A DNA stretch of 64,000 nt from Bolinopsis microptera (taxonomy: Eukaryota; Ctenophora; Tentaculata; Lobata; Bolinopsidae): positions 13,490,983 to 13,554,982 of the forward strand of contig NC_087077.1 in NCBI RefSeq assembly GCF_026151205.1, written 5' to 3'. Each line of letters starts with the position of its first letter. Position 1 is the first letter of the stretch. Positions 13,601 through 22,900 of the stretch are shown here, piece after piece. Made by a program: the position numbers and the translations under genes. The notes under the pieces were generated by a model that was given only the letters and a program-made list of their open reading frames with translations, was not told the origin of the DNA and made no database searches.

Positions 13601-16600
13601 TACAGTTCTTCTTGAAATACTTTGAAACTTTGCATGCTTATTAAACTATATATAAAACAATTACATGCAAAAATTTAGGGCGGTTCAATATTGGATGCGC
13701 ACGCAACGTCCGCTCAAAGTTTGCACGTGCGAAAGGTGAGAATTTTGCTCATTCGTGATTTCCAACAAATTCTGCTTTGCCACGACAGTTTAATGTCATT
13801 ATATATGAATTTAATGCCAACTTGAATGAGTATTAAGTGGCATATTCAGTCAGTGATCGACCGATATGCTTACCTAAACACAAGGAAATGTTTTTAAAGG
13901 ACAAATTTCGAAATCGTTGAAACTTCCTCCTTATTAATATAATGAAGATATCAGTTTATATTTCGACTTTATAAAGTACCCTGACATTATAATCAAAAAG
14001 AGATGATATTTTACCAAAACCCATAATCATGGGTAGAGTGGACCGCTGCCAGTGTCTCTCTTTCCCAAACAAAAGGAAATGATATTAATTTGATTGACCG
14101 TTCTCAAATGCAAAATGATACCGAGAATGAAATCGGTCGCTCGCTTTTCCCATTCATTTACAATTGTAACAGATTAAGAAGAACTACCCAAAGGCAGCTG
14201 TACTCGGCAATAAAGATTCAATAAACTTCAGCTAATTCAATAAGTAATAACTACCACCCTTACCCCGAAATACTAGGTATCGACCCGAACGCAACCCAAA
14301 GAGATTTTTACAGCATCTGATTGATGTAATCAATCGAAACTTATTACAATTCGTAAGCCGTGAATGAATGGGAAAAGCGAGCGACCGATTTCATTCTCGG
14401 TATCATTTTGCATTTGAGAACGGTCAATCAAATTAATATCATTTCCTTTTGAGTGGAGTTGGGTTAAAAACATATAAGAGATACGATGATTTAACTTGTA
14501 GAAGCTTTCAATAAACATGTGTTAATCGTCGTCAGCTGAATGTGATGTGGTGGACAATGCTTATATGTGATTGAGTGGTGTCAGGGATGGAGGGTGGGGG
14601 AGGTGTGGGTGGGAAAGTGAAAATTACAGTACAATGTCAATAAAAATTTAGTCTTCTGTTGAGGTTGAGAAGGAAATGCCAGATGGTCTGGACTTTAAGG
14701 ATTTGGCAATTTTAGGAAGAATGGGGTCCCAGAGGGAACTACATTTGGGTGCGCGGTCTGTTCTGTTCATAGCTGGTTGTCGTATTTGTATAGCTGCGTG
14801 TTCTGTGAGGTCAAGTTGGGAGCGTGAGGTGAGGGATTTGAGGACTTCGATGTTGTTCCAGGAGATGGTGTGGCCGGTGGTCAGGGCATGATGTGCAGGG
14901 GCTGATTTGATTCTGTCTGTGGATTCGTCGATGGCGTTGTTGAGTCTGTAACATCGTTCGTGTTCTTTCATGCGGTGGACCAAGGGTCTGTAGGTCTGTC
15001 CGGCGTATTTGGAGGGGCACTGTGAGCAGGAAATTTCGTAGATGGTGTTGGGAGTGAGGTGAGTAGGGGGTGTGGTCTTCGTTTTGGTGAGGAGGTTGCG
15101 GAGGGAGGTAGCAGAGGAGTGGGTGACTTTGATGTCGTGTTGTCCGAGTATCTTGGAGATGGGTTTGGATAGGGAGGGATGGAAAGGAAGAGAAACACTA
15201 AGGGCATGTTCACGGGTCTGTCGGTTGAATGAGGCTAGGGATTGGTGGCGAGAGGGGTTGGTGAATTTCCGTTGTACTTCGTCCATGATGGTGGTGATGC
15301 GGTGAGGAGGGAAGCCGTTCTGGAGGCAAACGTGTCGTACTGTCTGGAGTTCGTCGTCAAGGTGTTGGGGTGAGCAGATGTTGTGGGCTCTTCTGGTCAG
15401 TGATCGGATGACTGCGTTCTTAGATGAGTTGGTGGTGCAGGAGGAGTACTTGGTGTAGAGGTTGGTGTGGGTGGGTTTTCTGTAGACTGATGTGGATTTG
15501 TCAGGGTGGATGAGAACGTCAAGGAAGGGTATAGTTCCGTCTGTAGAGGGATGTTCTTGGGTAAAGTTGAGGTCTTCAGTAAGGGAGTTAAGGAATGTAA
15601 GGAAGGATTCTGCGTGGTTTCTGTCTCTGAAAGATCCAAGGCCGTCGTCAACGAAATGGGAGTAAGTGTTCGGAGGGTCAGGACATGAGGATAAAGCTAA
15701 GGTCTCGATTTCAGCAAGACGGATTTCAGCTAGTTCAACAATGAGGGGGGATCCCATTGTACCACCTTCGTCTTGGGAGTAGAAGGAGCCGTTGAATTCA
15801 AGGTATGAGTTGTCAAGGCAAAAGTTGATAAGGGAGCCTATGGTGGTGGTGGTGACATTGGAGGGAAGACGAGAGGGGTTCTGTTCAAAGGAGGAGATGA
15901 CAGTTTTGAGGGCTAGGCGCATGTCACAGGAGGTGTACAAGGATTGGACGTCTAAGGAGGCGTGGTAGTGGAAGGAGGGATTGAGAGAGGAGTCGAAGCG
16001 ATGTTTGAAGTCGGAAGAGTCTTTGAGGCGTAAGGGGTTCTGGGCTAGGGGTTTGAGGAAAGATGCGAGGACTTTGTGGAGGGCTTGGAGGGGGGTGTTG
16101 TAGAAGCTGACTACGGGACGGATAGGTGCGCCGGGTTTGTGTATCTTAGGTTGTCCGTAAAGTTGAGGCCATCTAGGATGTAGGTTGCGCATCTTGTGGT
16201 ATAGGTCGGTCGTGATCTTCTTGTCGGTGTGTAGTTTCTTGAGGACTTTCTGTAGTTTAGTGGTAACGGATTGAGTGGGGTCTTTCGTTAAGAGGGTGTA
16301 ACTACCTGAGGATAAGTGGTCGGTAACTTTGGTTATGTATTGATCGTGAGTCAGTACAACAGTGGCGTTGCCCTTATCAGCAGGAAGAAATTTCAATTCA
16401 GATTTCTTAGATTTTAAAGATTTAAGAGCGGTACGTTGTTGTGGAGTCAAATTGTCGGTGGTCATGTCACGTTTATTGTCAAATTTAGATAATACAGAGG
16501 TGACCTGATATGTGGCTGAGGCTTCCATGCCTTCTCCTAGTTGTTTAGTGATATTCTGTATGAGGGGAGCCAGGTCGGGGGTAGGATCTGAGGTGGGTGT

Positions 16601-17023
16601 CGGGACGAACTTCAGTCCAAGGGAGAGGACGTCAGTTTCAGCTGTGGAGAGGGTCTGTCCAGAGAGGTTGATCACTGTTTTGGCTGTGGTGTCTTTCTTG
16701 GGGGTAGGTGAGGTCTTGAGGAGGGGACCATTTCCTTTTGTTTGGGAAAGAGAGACACTGGCAGCGGTCCACTCTACCCATGATTATGGGTTTTGGTAAA
16801 ATTGGTAATGCTAACTAATGTCAACCCCGGGCCCATTATAATGCGAATATCTCAGTACGGATACCCTACCTAGTTTTATAATTTGTAGTAGTATTACCTG
16901 CTCGTCTATGGTGCTCTGATAGACCTCAGCTTGCCATACGAAGAGGGAGCAGACAGCACTGATCAGACCGATAAGAAGTATAGAGTAGAAACAGTTCTTA
17001 ATACAATTCACTAAACGAGGCAT
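7642..17023 (-). CDS. Golgi carbohydrate sulfotransferase-like type II membrane protein, 6 exons
   Basis: Minus-strand exons 16898-17023, 10936-11045, 10308-10564, 9928-10118, 8663-8842 and 7642-7860 join in phase to 360 residues. Exon 1 gives a short basic cytoplasmic tail and one signal-anchor helix (about residues 8-30). A charged coiled-coil-like stem follows (about 38-150). The catalytic region has HILIVSEK-LGGSD (about 157-169) where carbohydrate sulfotransferases carry the PAPS 5'-phosphosulfate loop, and HRDPRAIISR (241-250), a good match to the 3'-phosphate-binding RDPRA...SR motif. The C-terminus (FDYKKIAASPISSLSQLY) fits the usual conserved YEDLA-x-P region. The family transfers sulfate from PAPS to sugar hydroxyls in the Golgi lumen. 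The 5' loop is degenerate (no R-S/T-G-S-S/T), so activity is uncertain. The acceptor of exon 5 (GCAAG) is non-consensus but keeps frame. Intron 1 carries the minisatellite and a Penelope-like element. Confidence 0.78.
8102..8126. repeat. (AT)n microsatellite
   Basis: An uninterrupted run of TA dinucleotides in the last intron of the sulfotransferase gene. Confidence 0.85.
9098..9523. mobile_element. hAT-type MITE with perfect 8-bp target duplication
   Basis: Starts CAGAGTTGAAAAATACGT and ends ACGTACTTTTCAACTCTG, inverted copies with one mismatch. It is flanked on both sides by AAAATATG (9090-9097 and 9524-9531). An 8-bp duplication with CAG...CTG ends is characteristic of the hAT superfamily. 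The 426-bp interior is filled with repeated AAATACGT / CGTATTTT motifs in both orientations and has no transposase frame. It lies in intron 4 of the sulfotransferase gene. Confidence 0.85.
11346..12410. repeat. 55-bp minisatellite, about 19 copies
   Basis: The head-to-tail unit contains TTGGTAATGCTAACTAATG, then GTCAACCCCGGGCCCGCG, then TTATCACTAACAATCACTG. Copies differ mainly at CCCC/CCTG and CAACC/CAATC positions, and one copy near 11695 has a 7-bp insertion. The array lies in intron 1 of the sulfotransferase gene. A further partial unit lies at 16803-16834, beyond the Penelope-carrying insert. Confidence 0.95.
12543..12605. repeat. Three adjacent perfect hairpins, two with GAA loops
   Basis: GTGCACGC-GAA-GCGTGCAC lies at 12543-12561. 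GGCGGCGGCC-GAA-GGCCGCCGCC follows at 12572-12594, and CTCC-GGCA-GGAG at 12594-12605. They are extremely GC-rich inside an AT-rich region and lie next to a short tandem repeat. Confidence 0.75.
14009..16801 (-). mobile_element. Penelope-like retroelement with inverted terminal segments
   Basis: A minus-strand element bounded by a perfect 73-bp inverted repeat (14009-14081 and 16729-16801). A second inverted pair, 14070-14160 with 14361-14451, is 91 bp with one mismatch and forms a large hairpin downstream of the ORF. Inverted partial copies at the termini are typical of Penelope-like elements. The open frame extends upstream of 16675 into the right-hand repeat (to about 16780) with no ATG, so the element is probably truncated within the 5' part of its ORF. 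Confidence 0.85.
14648..16675 (-). CDS. Penelope-like reverse transcriptase with GIY-YIG endonuclease
   Basis: An open frame of 675 codons encodes the two domains that define Penelope-like elements. The reverse-transcriptase core has GQPKIHKPGAPIRPVVS, LDVQSLYTS, a GGTMGSPL block and the catalytic HFVDDGLGSF. The C-terminal part has IYEISCSQCPSKYAGQT then RMKEH, matching a GIY-YIG nuclease with a Cys pair and the conserved Arg region. The protein copies its RNA at a nick made by the endonuclease. The frame is uninterrupted, suggesting a young insertion. The first triplet is GTG and open sequence runs upstream, so the true N-terminus is missing. The base composition is more GC-rich than the surrounding intron. 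Confidence 0.92.
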   Translation of the reverse strand: MINLSGQTLSTAETDVLSLGLKFVPTPTSDPTPDLAPLIQNITKQLGEGMEASATYQVTSVLSKFDNKRDMTTDNLTPQQRTALKSLKSKKSELKFLPADKGNATVVLTHDQYITKVTDHLSSGSYTLLTKDPTQSVTTKLQKVLKKLHTDKKITTDLYHKMRNLHPRWPQLYGQPKIHKPGAPIRPVVSFYNTPLQALHKVLASFLKPLAQNPLRLKDSSDFKHRFDSSLNPSFHYHASLDVQSLYTSCDMRLALKTVISSFEQNPSRLPSNVTTTTIGSLINFCLDNSYLEFNGSFYSQDEGGTMGSPLIVELAEIRLAEIETLALSSCPDPPNTYSHFVDDGLGSFRDRNHAESFLTFLNSLTEDLNFTQEHPSTDGTIPFLDVLIHPDKSTSVYRKPTHTNLYTKYSSCTTNSSKNAVIRSLTRRAHNICSPQHLDDELQTVRHVCLQNGFPPHRITTIMDEVQRKFTNPSRHQSLASFNRQTREHALSVSLPFHPSLSKPISKILGQHDIKVTHSSATSLRNLLTKTKTTPPTHLTPNTIYEISCSQCPSKYAGQTYRPLVHRMKEHERCYRLNNAIDESTDRIKSAPAHHALTTGHTISWNNIEVLKSLTSRSQLDLTEHAAIQIRQPAMNRTDRAPKCSSLWDPILPKIAKSLKSRPSGISFSTSTED
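16803..16834. repeat. Severed partial unit of the 55-bp minisatellite
   Basis: TGGTAATGCTAACTAATG, then TCAACCCCGGGCCC, directly follows the right end of the Penelope-like element. It is the remainder of the unit broken at 12410. Confidence 0.9.
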
Positions 17024-17030
17024 GGTCCTG
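17024..17030 (-). promoter_or_regulatory. Acceptor-like AG 4 nt before the sulfotransferase ATG
   Basis: Read on the minus strand, CTTTATCAG is followed by GACC and the ATG whose A is at 17023. It is a good 3' splice-site consensus directly upstream of the start, compatible with a 5'-UTR intron or a spliced-leader acceptor. Confidence 0.4.
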
Positions 17031-18371
17031 ATAAAGCCCCGTTTTTCTTTGCTGGCAAACCGCCGACGAAACTTGTAATCCGTTGAAATCCGAGAGCTCT
17101 ACAAGTTGAAGTACAACTTCTTCAAGTCTAACAAAACGAGTTCCCCACAAAGATGTCCGAGTGAAACTGGAAGCAGAGGTAAACTAAAACTAAAAGGAGT
17201 GGGTGTACTACAACAGAGGTAGGAGTGTAATAAGCGATGTGTTGTAACTGAAAACAGCCCAGTGTACAGCTCGCCATTGCACAGTCAGCATCCCTCACAT
17301 CATGGAATCACTGCACTGTACGACGTGCCGTGCGCTGGTCACGAGGTTGTGGCTCTGTGCTCTGGTTGGTCGGTGTGTTGGTCACGTGGTCAGAGTACCA
17401 TGTGCTGATTGGCTGGTTGCTCTGAGGAGGCGCTCTCATTGGACTATTACTGAGTTACACCGTTTAATCGGGTTCAATTCAAGATTCCTTGGATTAACTG
17501 TAGAAACAAAGCTTTTCTGTTTTGATGCTGAGTTTAATTACATTGACAGCAATACAATTGTGTATTTAAGTCTTCATTTGGCATATGGTTCCAAGTCTAT
17601 CCGGGAAAATGGACAAGGCCGAAAAAGATGCAAAAGGTAAAACATATACTTTGCTGAATGCTCACTACTTAAAGGACTAAACCGATAATAAAACGTCAGA
17701 GCCATTCTCAGCAAGTATTAAGACTACAGCTACAGTTATCAACAATTGCTGCTTTCTTCTCGCTAGATCGTATAACTATCACTGTCACAGTCTCACTATC
17801 TCATCTCCTGACAGTGATCACAACATGAACAAGCTAAAGCAGCGTGACAACCACTGTACTGACAAGGAACTTGCAGCTGACTTAAGTTTTACTTTCATTA
17901 AATCCTATTTACGCATACGCAGTCAATAACTTTAACAAGCTGTAGTCTTACGTTACAACGTTAGCCACGTTATAACTATCGTAAACAATGAGTTCAATAG
18001 TAAGCAGGCGAGGTTTTAATAATCACTTGAATAAGTGCTTGAGAGAATCGTCACATGTTCAACAACTGCATTTGTTATTTAGTCGTATCTCTGTGCGTAT
18101 CGCTGCTTTAGTAGTCAGTGCAGTGATTAGTGATTAGTGATCAAGTTCTACTTTCGCTTCAATTCTCGTTTCATTATACATATTATATAGTTATTATACT
18201 CATAGTTCATAGATGTAGAAATTCTCTTCTAGTTTTGCTTCCTTAAGTTTGTAATATTTTGTCATTGTCTTCTAGTAAATAGTAGTAACTGTAGCTCAAA
18301 GTCAAAAGTTAAAATGACCTAATAAATAATATTACCATGTTAGTTCATGTCAGAAGCAGAATTCAAGGTCA
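17024..18371. other. Divergent promoter region between sulfotransferase and the 18372 gene
   Basis: The two genes point away from each other with about 1.35 kb between their ATGs. The plus-strand frame at 17302-17640 (112 codons) has no recognisable motif and starts in a GC-richer patch that may be 5' UTR or promoter. No TATA box can be assigned with confidence. Confidence 0.4.
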
Positions 18372-19430
18372 ATGCATTACTCGGAGAGGAAGTGGAAGCT
18401 ATCCCACGACCGCCACTACGTATTCGACTACAACTCCAAACTTGAGTTGGATTACCAGCGATACAGGAAGTTGAACACTGTTCAGGAGGATGAGGACGAA
18501 GCAGAGGAAAAGGAATCACTTCAAAACACTTTATCAACTGATACAGCGGATGACCAAGAGCGCTCCACCGTTTTTCGTGTTTCAAGTTTAAGGGACATAA
18601 GTATGGAGACGATCAAAAGTTATGCTTCTTTGCCGAGTTTAATTCAGTCAGTTCTCCGACCAGAGGGCCTCACTATCAGAACCCCCTCACCACAGACAAT
18701 TGTAACCCCCAAATCTCCAATAAGTCGAACCTTATCAGGGCAATCCCTCCCGCCAGCCTTGAACCCGTTGAGCACATGCCAATATCTCACACCTACCAGA
18801 CGGACCCTGGTATTGGAAGGGAAGTCAGGAAAAAGGGAATGTACGGTGGCGGACACTAAGAGTGGAGATATAAAATTCTCGTGCATTCCTCGACAGGATG
18901 GAGTGGTGTGCCGGAGCTACAAGTCTATGTTGGATATCGTTACTGTTGGCAGAGAAGGCAACTTCGTTGGTATCTATCGATCGATTGATGGCTTTAAAGA
19001 TGGACTAGTTGCCAGAATCAAAAAAGGACCTTTCGGGAAAGTTAAATATCAGGTTGATTTGATAACACCGACCGAAAAGACTAAGATTATTACATCGATT
19101 GCAAGGGAACCAATTCGGAGGACAGCTTTTGTTACTGCAGTTGGTCCAGACGTGCGAGAATCCCTCGTAGTTTCCAAAAAAAAGGCAGGAACTTTTAAAA
19201 TCATAAACAAAACCACCAAGCTTCGGATAGCTACAATTCAAAAAGATACAAGCTCCAAGAAGGCGGTTAAGTATTGGCTACACTTAGAACCTAATGTAGA
19301 CAGCTGCTTTGCTTCCATAACTGCGATATTCGCTCTCAGAAAGAAACTATTCGGGGATAATATCCCAGCAATTCTCAAGACTCAGCACACTTTCTTTTCG
19401 CAAGGTGAAAGTAAAGTGAAGCCGATTTGA
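18372..19430 (+). CDS. Uninterrupted 352-residue protein, possible tubby/scramblase-like C-terminal domain
   Basis: I do not recognise this gene by name. The N-terminal third is charged, with an acidic run (QEDEDEAEEKE near residue 40). Residues 90-140 are low-complexity, Ser/Thr/Pro-rich and probably disordered. Residues about 155-340 look like one beta-rich domain with repeated basic strands, ending in a hydrophobic helix (SCFASITAIFALRKKLF). That order of strands and a final buried helix recalls the tubby/LURP-one/phospholipid-scramblase fold; this is inference from pattern only. The frame is open for over 1 kb with no intron, and an AATAAA follows at 19558-19563. A second ATG at 18348 is in another frame and stops early. 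The gene ends 560 bp from the stop of the NIM1-type kinase, tail to tail. Confidence 0.65.
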   Translation: MHYSERKWKLSHDRHYVFDYNSKLELDYQRYRKLNTVQEDEDEAEEKESLQNTLSTDTADDQERSTVFRVSSLRDISMETIKSYASLPSLIQSVLRPEGLTIRTPSPQTIVTPKSPISRTLSGQSLPPALNPLSTCQYLTPTRRTLVLEGKSGKRECTVADTKSGDIKFSCIPRQDGVVCRSYKSMLDIVTVGREGNFVGIYRSIDGFKDGLVARIKKGPFGKVKYQVDLITPTEKTKIITSIAREPIRRTAFVTAVGPDVRESLVVSKKKAGTFKIINKTTKLRIATIQKDTSSKKAVKYWLHLEPNVDSCFASITAIFALRKKLFGDNIPAILKTQHTFFSQGESKVKPI

Positions 19431-19557
19431 AACCTTCTTGATGACTAAGACTTTGATCGGCCAAATTTAGGGGCATTTAGGATTTTCAAAAGATGAAATC
19501 ACAAAGAATGCGCCCTAACGATTTGGAGAAATATTAAACAATATTTAAAATGTGATT

Positions 19558-19563
19558 AATAAA
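19558..19563 (+). promoter_or_regulatory. Poly(A) signal of the 18372 gene
   Basis: AATAAA about 130 bases after the stop codon. Confidence 0.5.
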
Positions 19564-19989
19564 ACGGTATTGTATTTACATACAGGAGTCAATAATTTTC
19601 TTAATATCGTACTCATCCAAAATGAAAACACTTTTTACAAATTACTTTACATCTAAACGGAAATTCTTTGATTGAGCTGTATTGCATCATTAATACTATA
19701 AAAGAACTTAAATGTTGTTATCACATCTTGAATAGATTGAATCTCAAATGAATGACTAAAGCTAACAATTCGAAAACATCTGGAATAACCAGTTTAAAGC
19801 AGTAAATTACTGACTCAGATATTGTGTCCAGAAACTGAAGTTCCAGCTTATATATCAAATATTCTGTATCATATTCTATACAGATACCTTGTAGATTCAA
19901 GTTCGTTCTGTGCATGCACGGGCGTATTATAACTTAATTCTAAAATAGAGAACAAATAAAGGACTAAACCTAAGATATTCTCGCTTTGC

Positions 19990-22900
19990 TCACATTATGG
20001 AACAAATCTTCGACCGAGACCGTCCTGGAAACTTCTTCTTTTTGGAAGATTTGTCTTTTTTGCTCTTCCCGTTCTTCTTCTTGCTGTCTGATTGAGCAGG
20101 TACATGTGGCTGAGCTGGAGGTGACAGTCGTTTGTGTTGAGCTGAAGTTGAAATATCGGTTATTTTGGAAATTTAGGAATCTCAATTAGAATACAACATA
20201 ACCACTCATATGAAATAAAACACGAAAACATAGCTATTAGCTAGGCGCCCAGAACCAGCAAATAATATAGAAGATAATGTTACCTTTGTGGAGAGATATC
20301 CTGTAGGTGCCAGTTATCGCGCTTCTTGGTCCATTCTTAGCGGCCCTCTCAATAACTGAAGACAGTAACTCCTTGGGAATACCTGAAACAGAGATTTAAT
20401 AAAATCCCGATCTTCTCCTTTCTTTCTTCAAAAAATACGACTATATGACAATCAACCAGTTTCCATTTTCCATCGCAACTCTTTACAAATAAGAACTGTT
20501 TATCTATCTCCGATCTCGCTCTGAGACATACCCAATTTGCTGAGCATCTTCTGGGCCTCAATGTCATCGACATCCGTAGGTTCAGTTTCTATCTCTGGCT
20601 GCAGAGAGGACAATGGCAAGGATTCTGGGAACTTAGCCCCTGCCAACCAGGTATGTGTTTTCATTTCTGCTATCGATATTCGCTTTTCTGGATCCTCTGA
20701 TGGAGCATTAATATTTATATCAACTACCTCAAACCAAAAACTCTGAAAATCTTACTATATATAAAGCGAGACGATATATATGGTTCCGTGCCATTTTACT
20801 GACACCATGACATCAACTTTAACGCGACCTTCCGCAAAAACCGTAAAAGATATACAACTGAAACTTTTTTGACTGGGTCAAATGCTTTAATGGCCTTCAA
20901 ATCAGCATGAAAAAATAAAAGATTGGCCAAAGAATAAGAATTTTAGTGCCCAAAATTTGGACTCCCAAGTGGTGTCAAAAACGCGAATTAAATAGGTAAT
21001 AATTATTTTAGTCTCTCGAGTCTTGACACCACTTTAGGGTTAGACGGGTTCCTGCTAGTACTCTTAATCGGACAACAATTTGCGTTTGACTGGCTTCAAA
21101 CCAAAATATAGAATTGAAGTGGGAACCAACCTATGAGTATGGCCCTAATGAGGCTAGCAGCATCTTCACTAATATAAGGAGGGATAATGTAAGTTCCCTC
21201 CAAAATACACTTCTTTAGTTTCGACACGTTCTCCGCTCTGAACGGCATTCCTCCAGTCAGCATGAAATATAATAGGACACCTGAACAAAAAGTGGGACTT
21301 TAAACTACCTTCATTGTTGCGACCACTTCTAAAAAAATGTCTAAACCAACATTTACATACTACTATAGTAGTAGTAGTCACATACAGTCATAACGTATAC
21401 GTCAAATCAGACTCGTTTAAAATGCATTTATATGAAAAATACAAACGTATAGAAGCCATAGACTCTTACCTAAGGCCCATATATCAACATAAGTGCCAAT
21501 ATAACCAATCTGCTGATCATCCTTAAAAAGCTCTGGAGCAGCATACGGCGGAGATCCACAGAATGTATCCAAAGTTTCATCTTTACAACGAATACTGAAC
21601 CCAAAGTCACCAACTTTAGCTGTTCCTGAACCGGAGAAGAAAATGTTCTCTGCTTTGATGTCTCTGTGACAAATGTTGCGGGAATGCTGAAATTATCACC
21701 GTTAGATAAGTCTGTTGACAATAAGAGTTTATTAACGTAAAGGATATAAATAAAGTCTTGAAGACCTATTTTAACTTTAGCTTATACTTGATTGTTCTAT
21801 TGGCATTAAGTATTATGTAATAGATATTTATAGTCTCTTGGTGTTCCTTTCAAAGTGTGGTACACATCGCCAGATTTTCAAAAGTAACGAAATTCACACG
21901 TACAATTGTTAATTTTCATCGGCATATTGTGAAGGTTTCTAAATTGTGAAGGCAAGCTAAACTGTATTACATGGATCTCGTGATGAATCTATAGGTGGAA
22001 GTTTGATTCTTACTGATAGACATATATGATAGACAACACGTTTTGCATCATCGTTCACTTACAGTCTATTTTATTCATGGGTGAAGGTATTTTTCCAAAC
22101 TTCGGCGCTAAATACTGAAAAAGTTTTGGAAATTTATAAATAAATAGACGCGCCTATTCCGCGCGCGCACAAGCATGCAGCGCGCAAGAAAAGTTGGCGC
22201 GTGTGCGTTGGTATCTTCACAATTCATTAGCCGCGCGTAACAGATATCTTTTAATTTGTACTCAGGTGTCCCATTTACCTATCATGTATGGGTATGCTTG
22301 AGTTTCAGAGCAACTACAAGTCATGTAATTAATCCCATTCAAAGGCTCACCGCCCAAAATATTCGCTGTACATACTTTTGGGCAGTAAATAGAAAATTGA
22401 GTACAATGAACTACAGTTGCTGTACATAAATGAAAATAGTAGATGTGTAATTAGGCCATTTAGCATTACACGCTGCCGAATTTGTGGGCTTATCACTGGG
22501 TTAATTATATGATTTAGGTAAACGTCATATTGATGTGGAATGTGGTTGTTTGGTTAACATTCTTCATAGCTAGACTATTCTGGTATTATCTCTCAATTGT
22601 CTAGATGTTCATGTAGAAAGGTAAATAAATGGTATAGGTGCATGTAGATAGGGTACACAACAATGAGGGTGCATAACAATAGAAATTATGATTAGTCTAC
22701 AGATGTAGGGTATTGAATAATTGACAACTGACATGTGACATGTGTATATTATATGTTACTAGAAACCCGCTAGTCGAAAGCTTTGTTCGAGGAAATTTTA
22801 AAAATCAGTTATGTTTTAATTTCTCTTCATCATACAGCTCTGTTATACAGTAGACATAATGGAATTTATTTAACAATGGCGACAGCGTTGTTAGTATTCG

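Larger units (their letters stand above)
12411..16802. mobile_element. 4.4-kb insert interrupting one minisatellite unit
   Basis: The minisatellite stops at 12410 in the middle of a unit (...AATCTCTGT). The same unit resumes at 16802/16803 with TGGTAATGCTAAC and runs to GGGCCC at 16834. Everything between therefore entered a repeat unit, at once or in steps. The right half is the Penelope-like element (14009-16801). The left 1.6 kb (12411-14008) has three ACTATTATACCCCCTTT-type repeats (12468-12520), a trio of GC-rich hairpins (12543-12605), and otherwise AT-rich sequence without a convincing gene. Confidence 0.65.

Noticed and set aside
14317..14341. Hammerhead-ribozyme-like CTGATTGA...CAATCGAAAC near the Penelope 3' hairpin
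   Set aside because: Penelope elements can carry hammerheads, but the core here has an extra base compared with CTGANGA, and the sequence is explained as a simple GATTGA/TCAATC stem-loop. I could not build the three helices.
17302..17640. 112-codon plus-strand frame between divergent genes
   Set aside because: No motif and located in the probable promoter region; end runs into AT-rich sequence.
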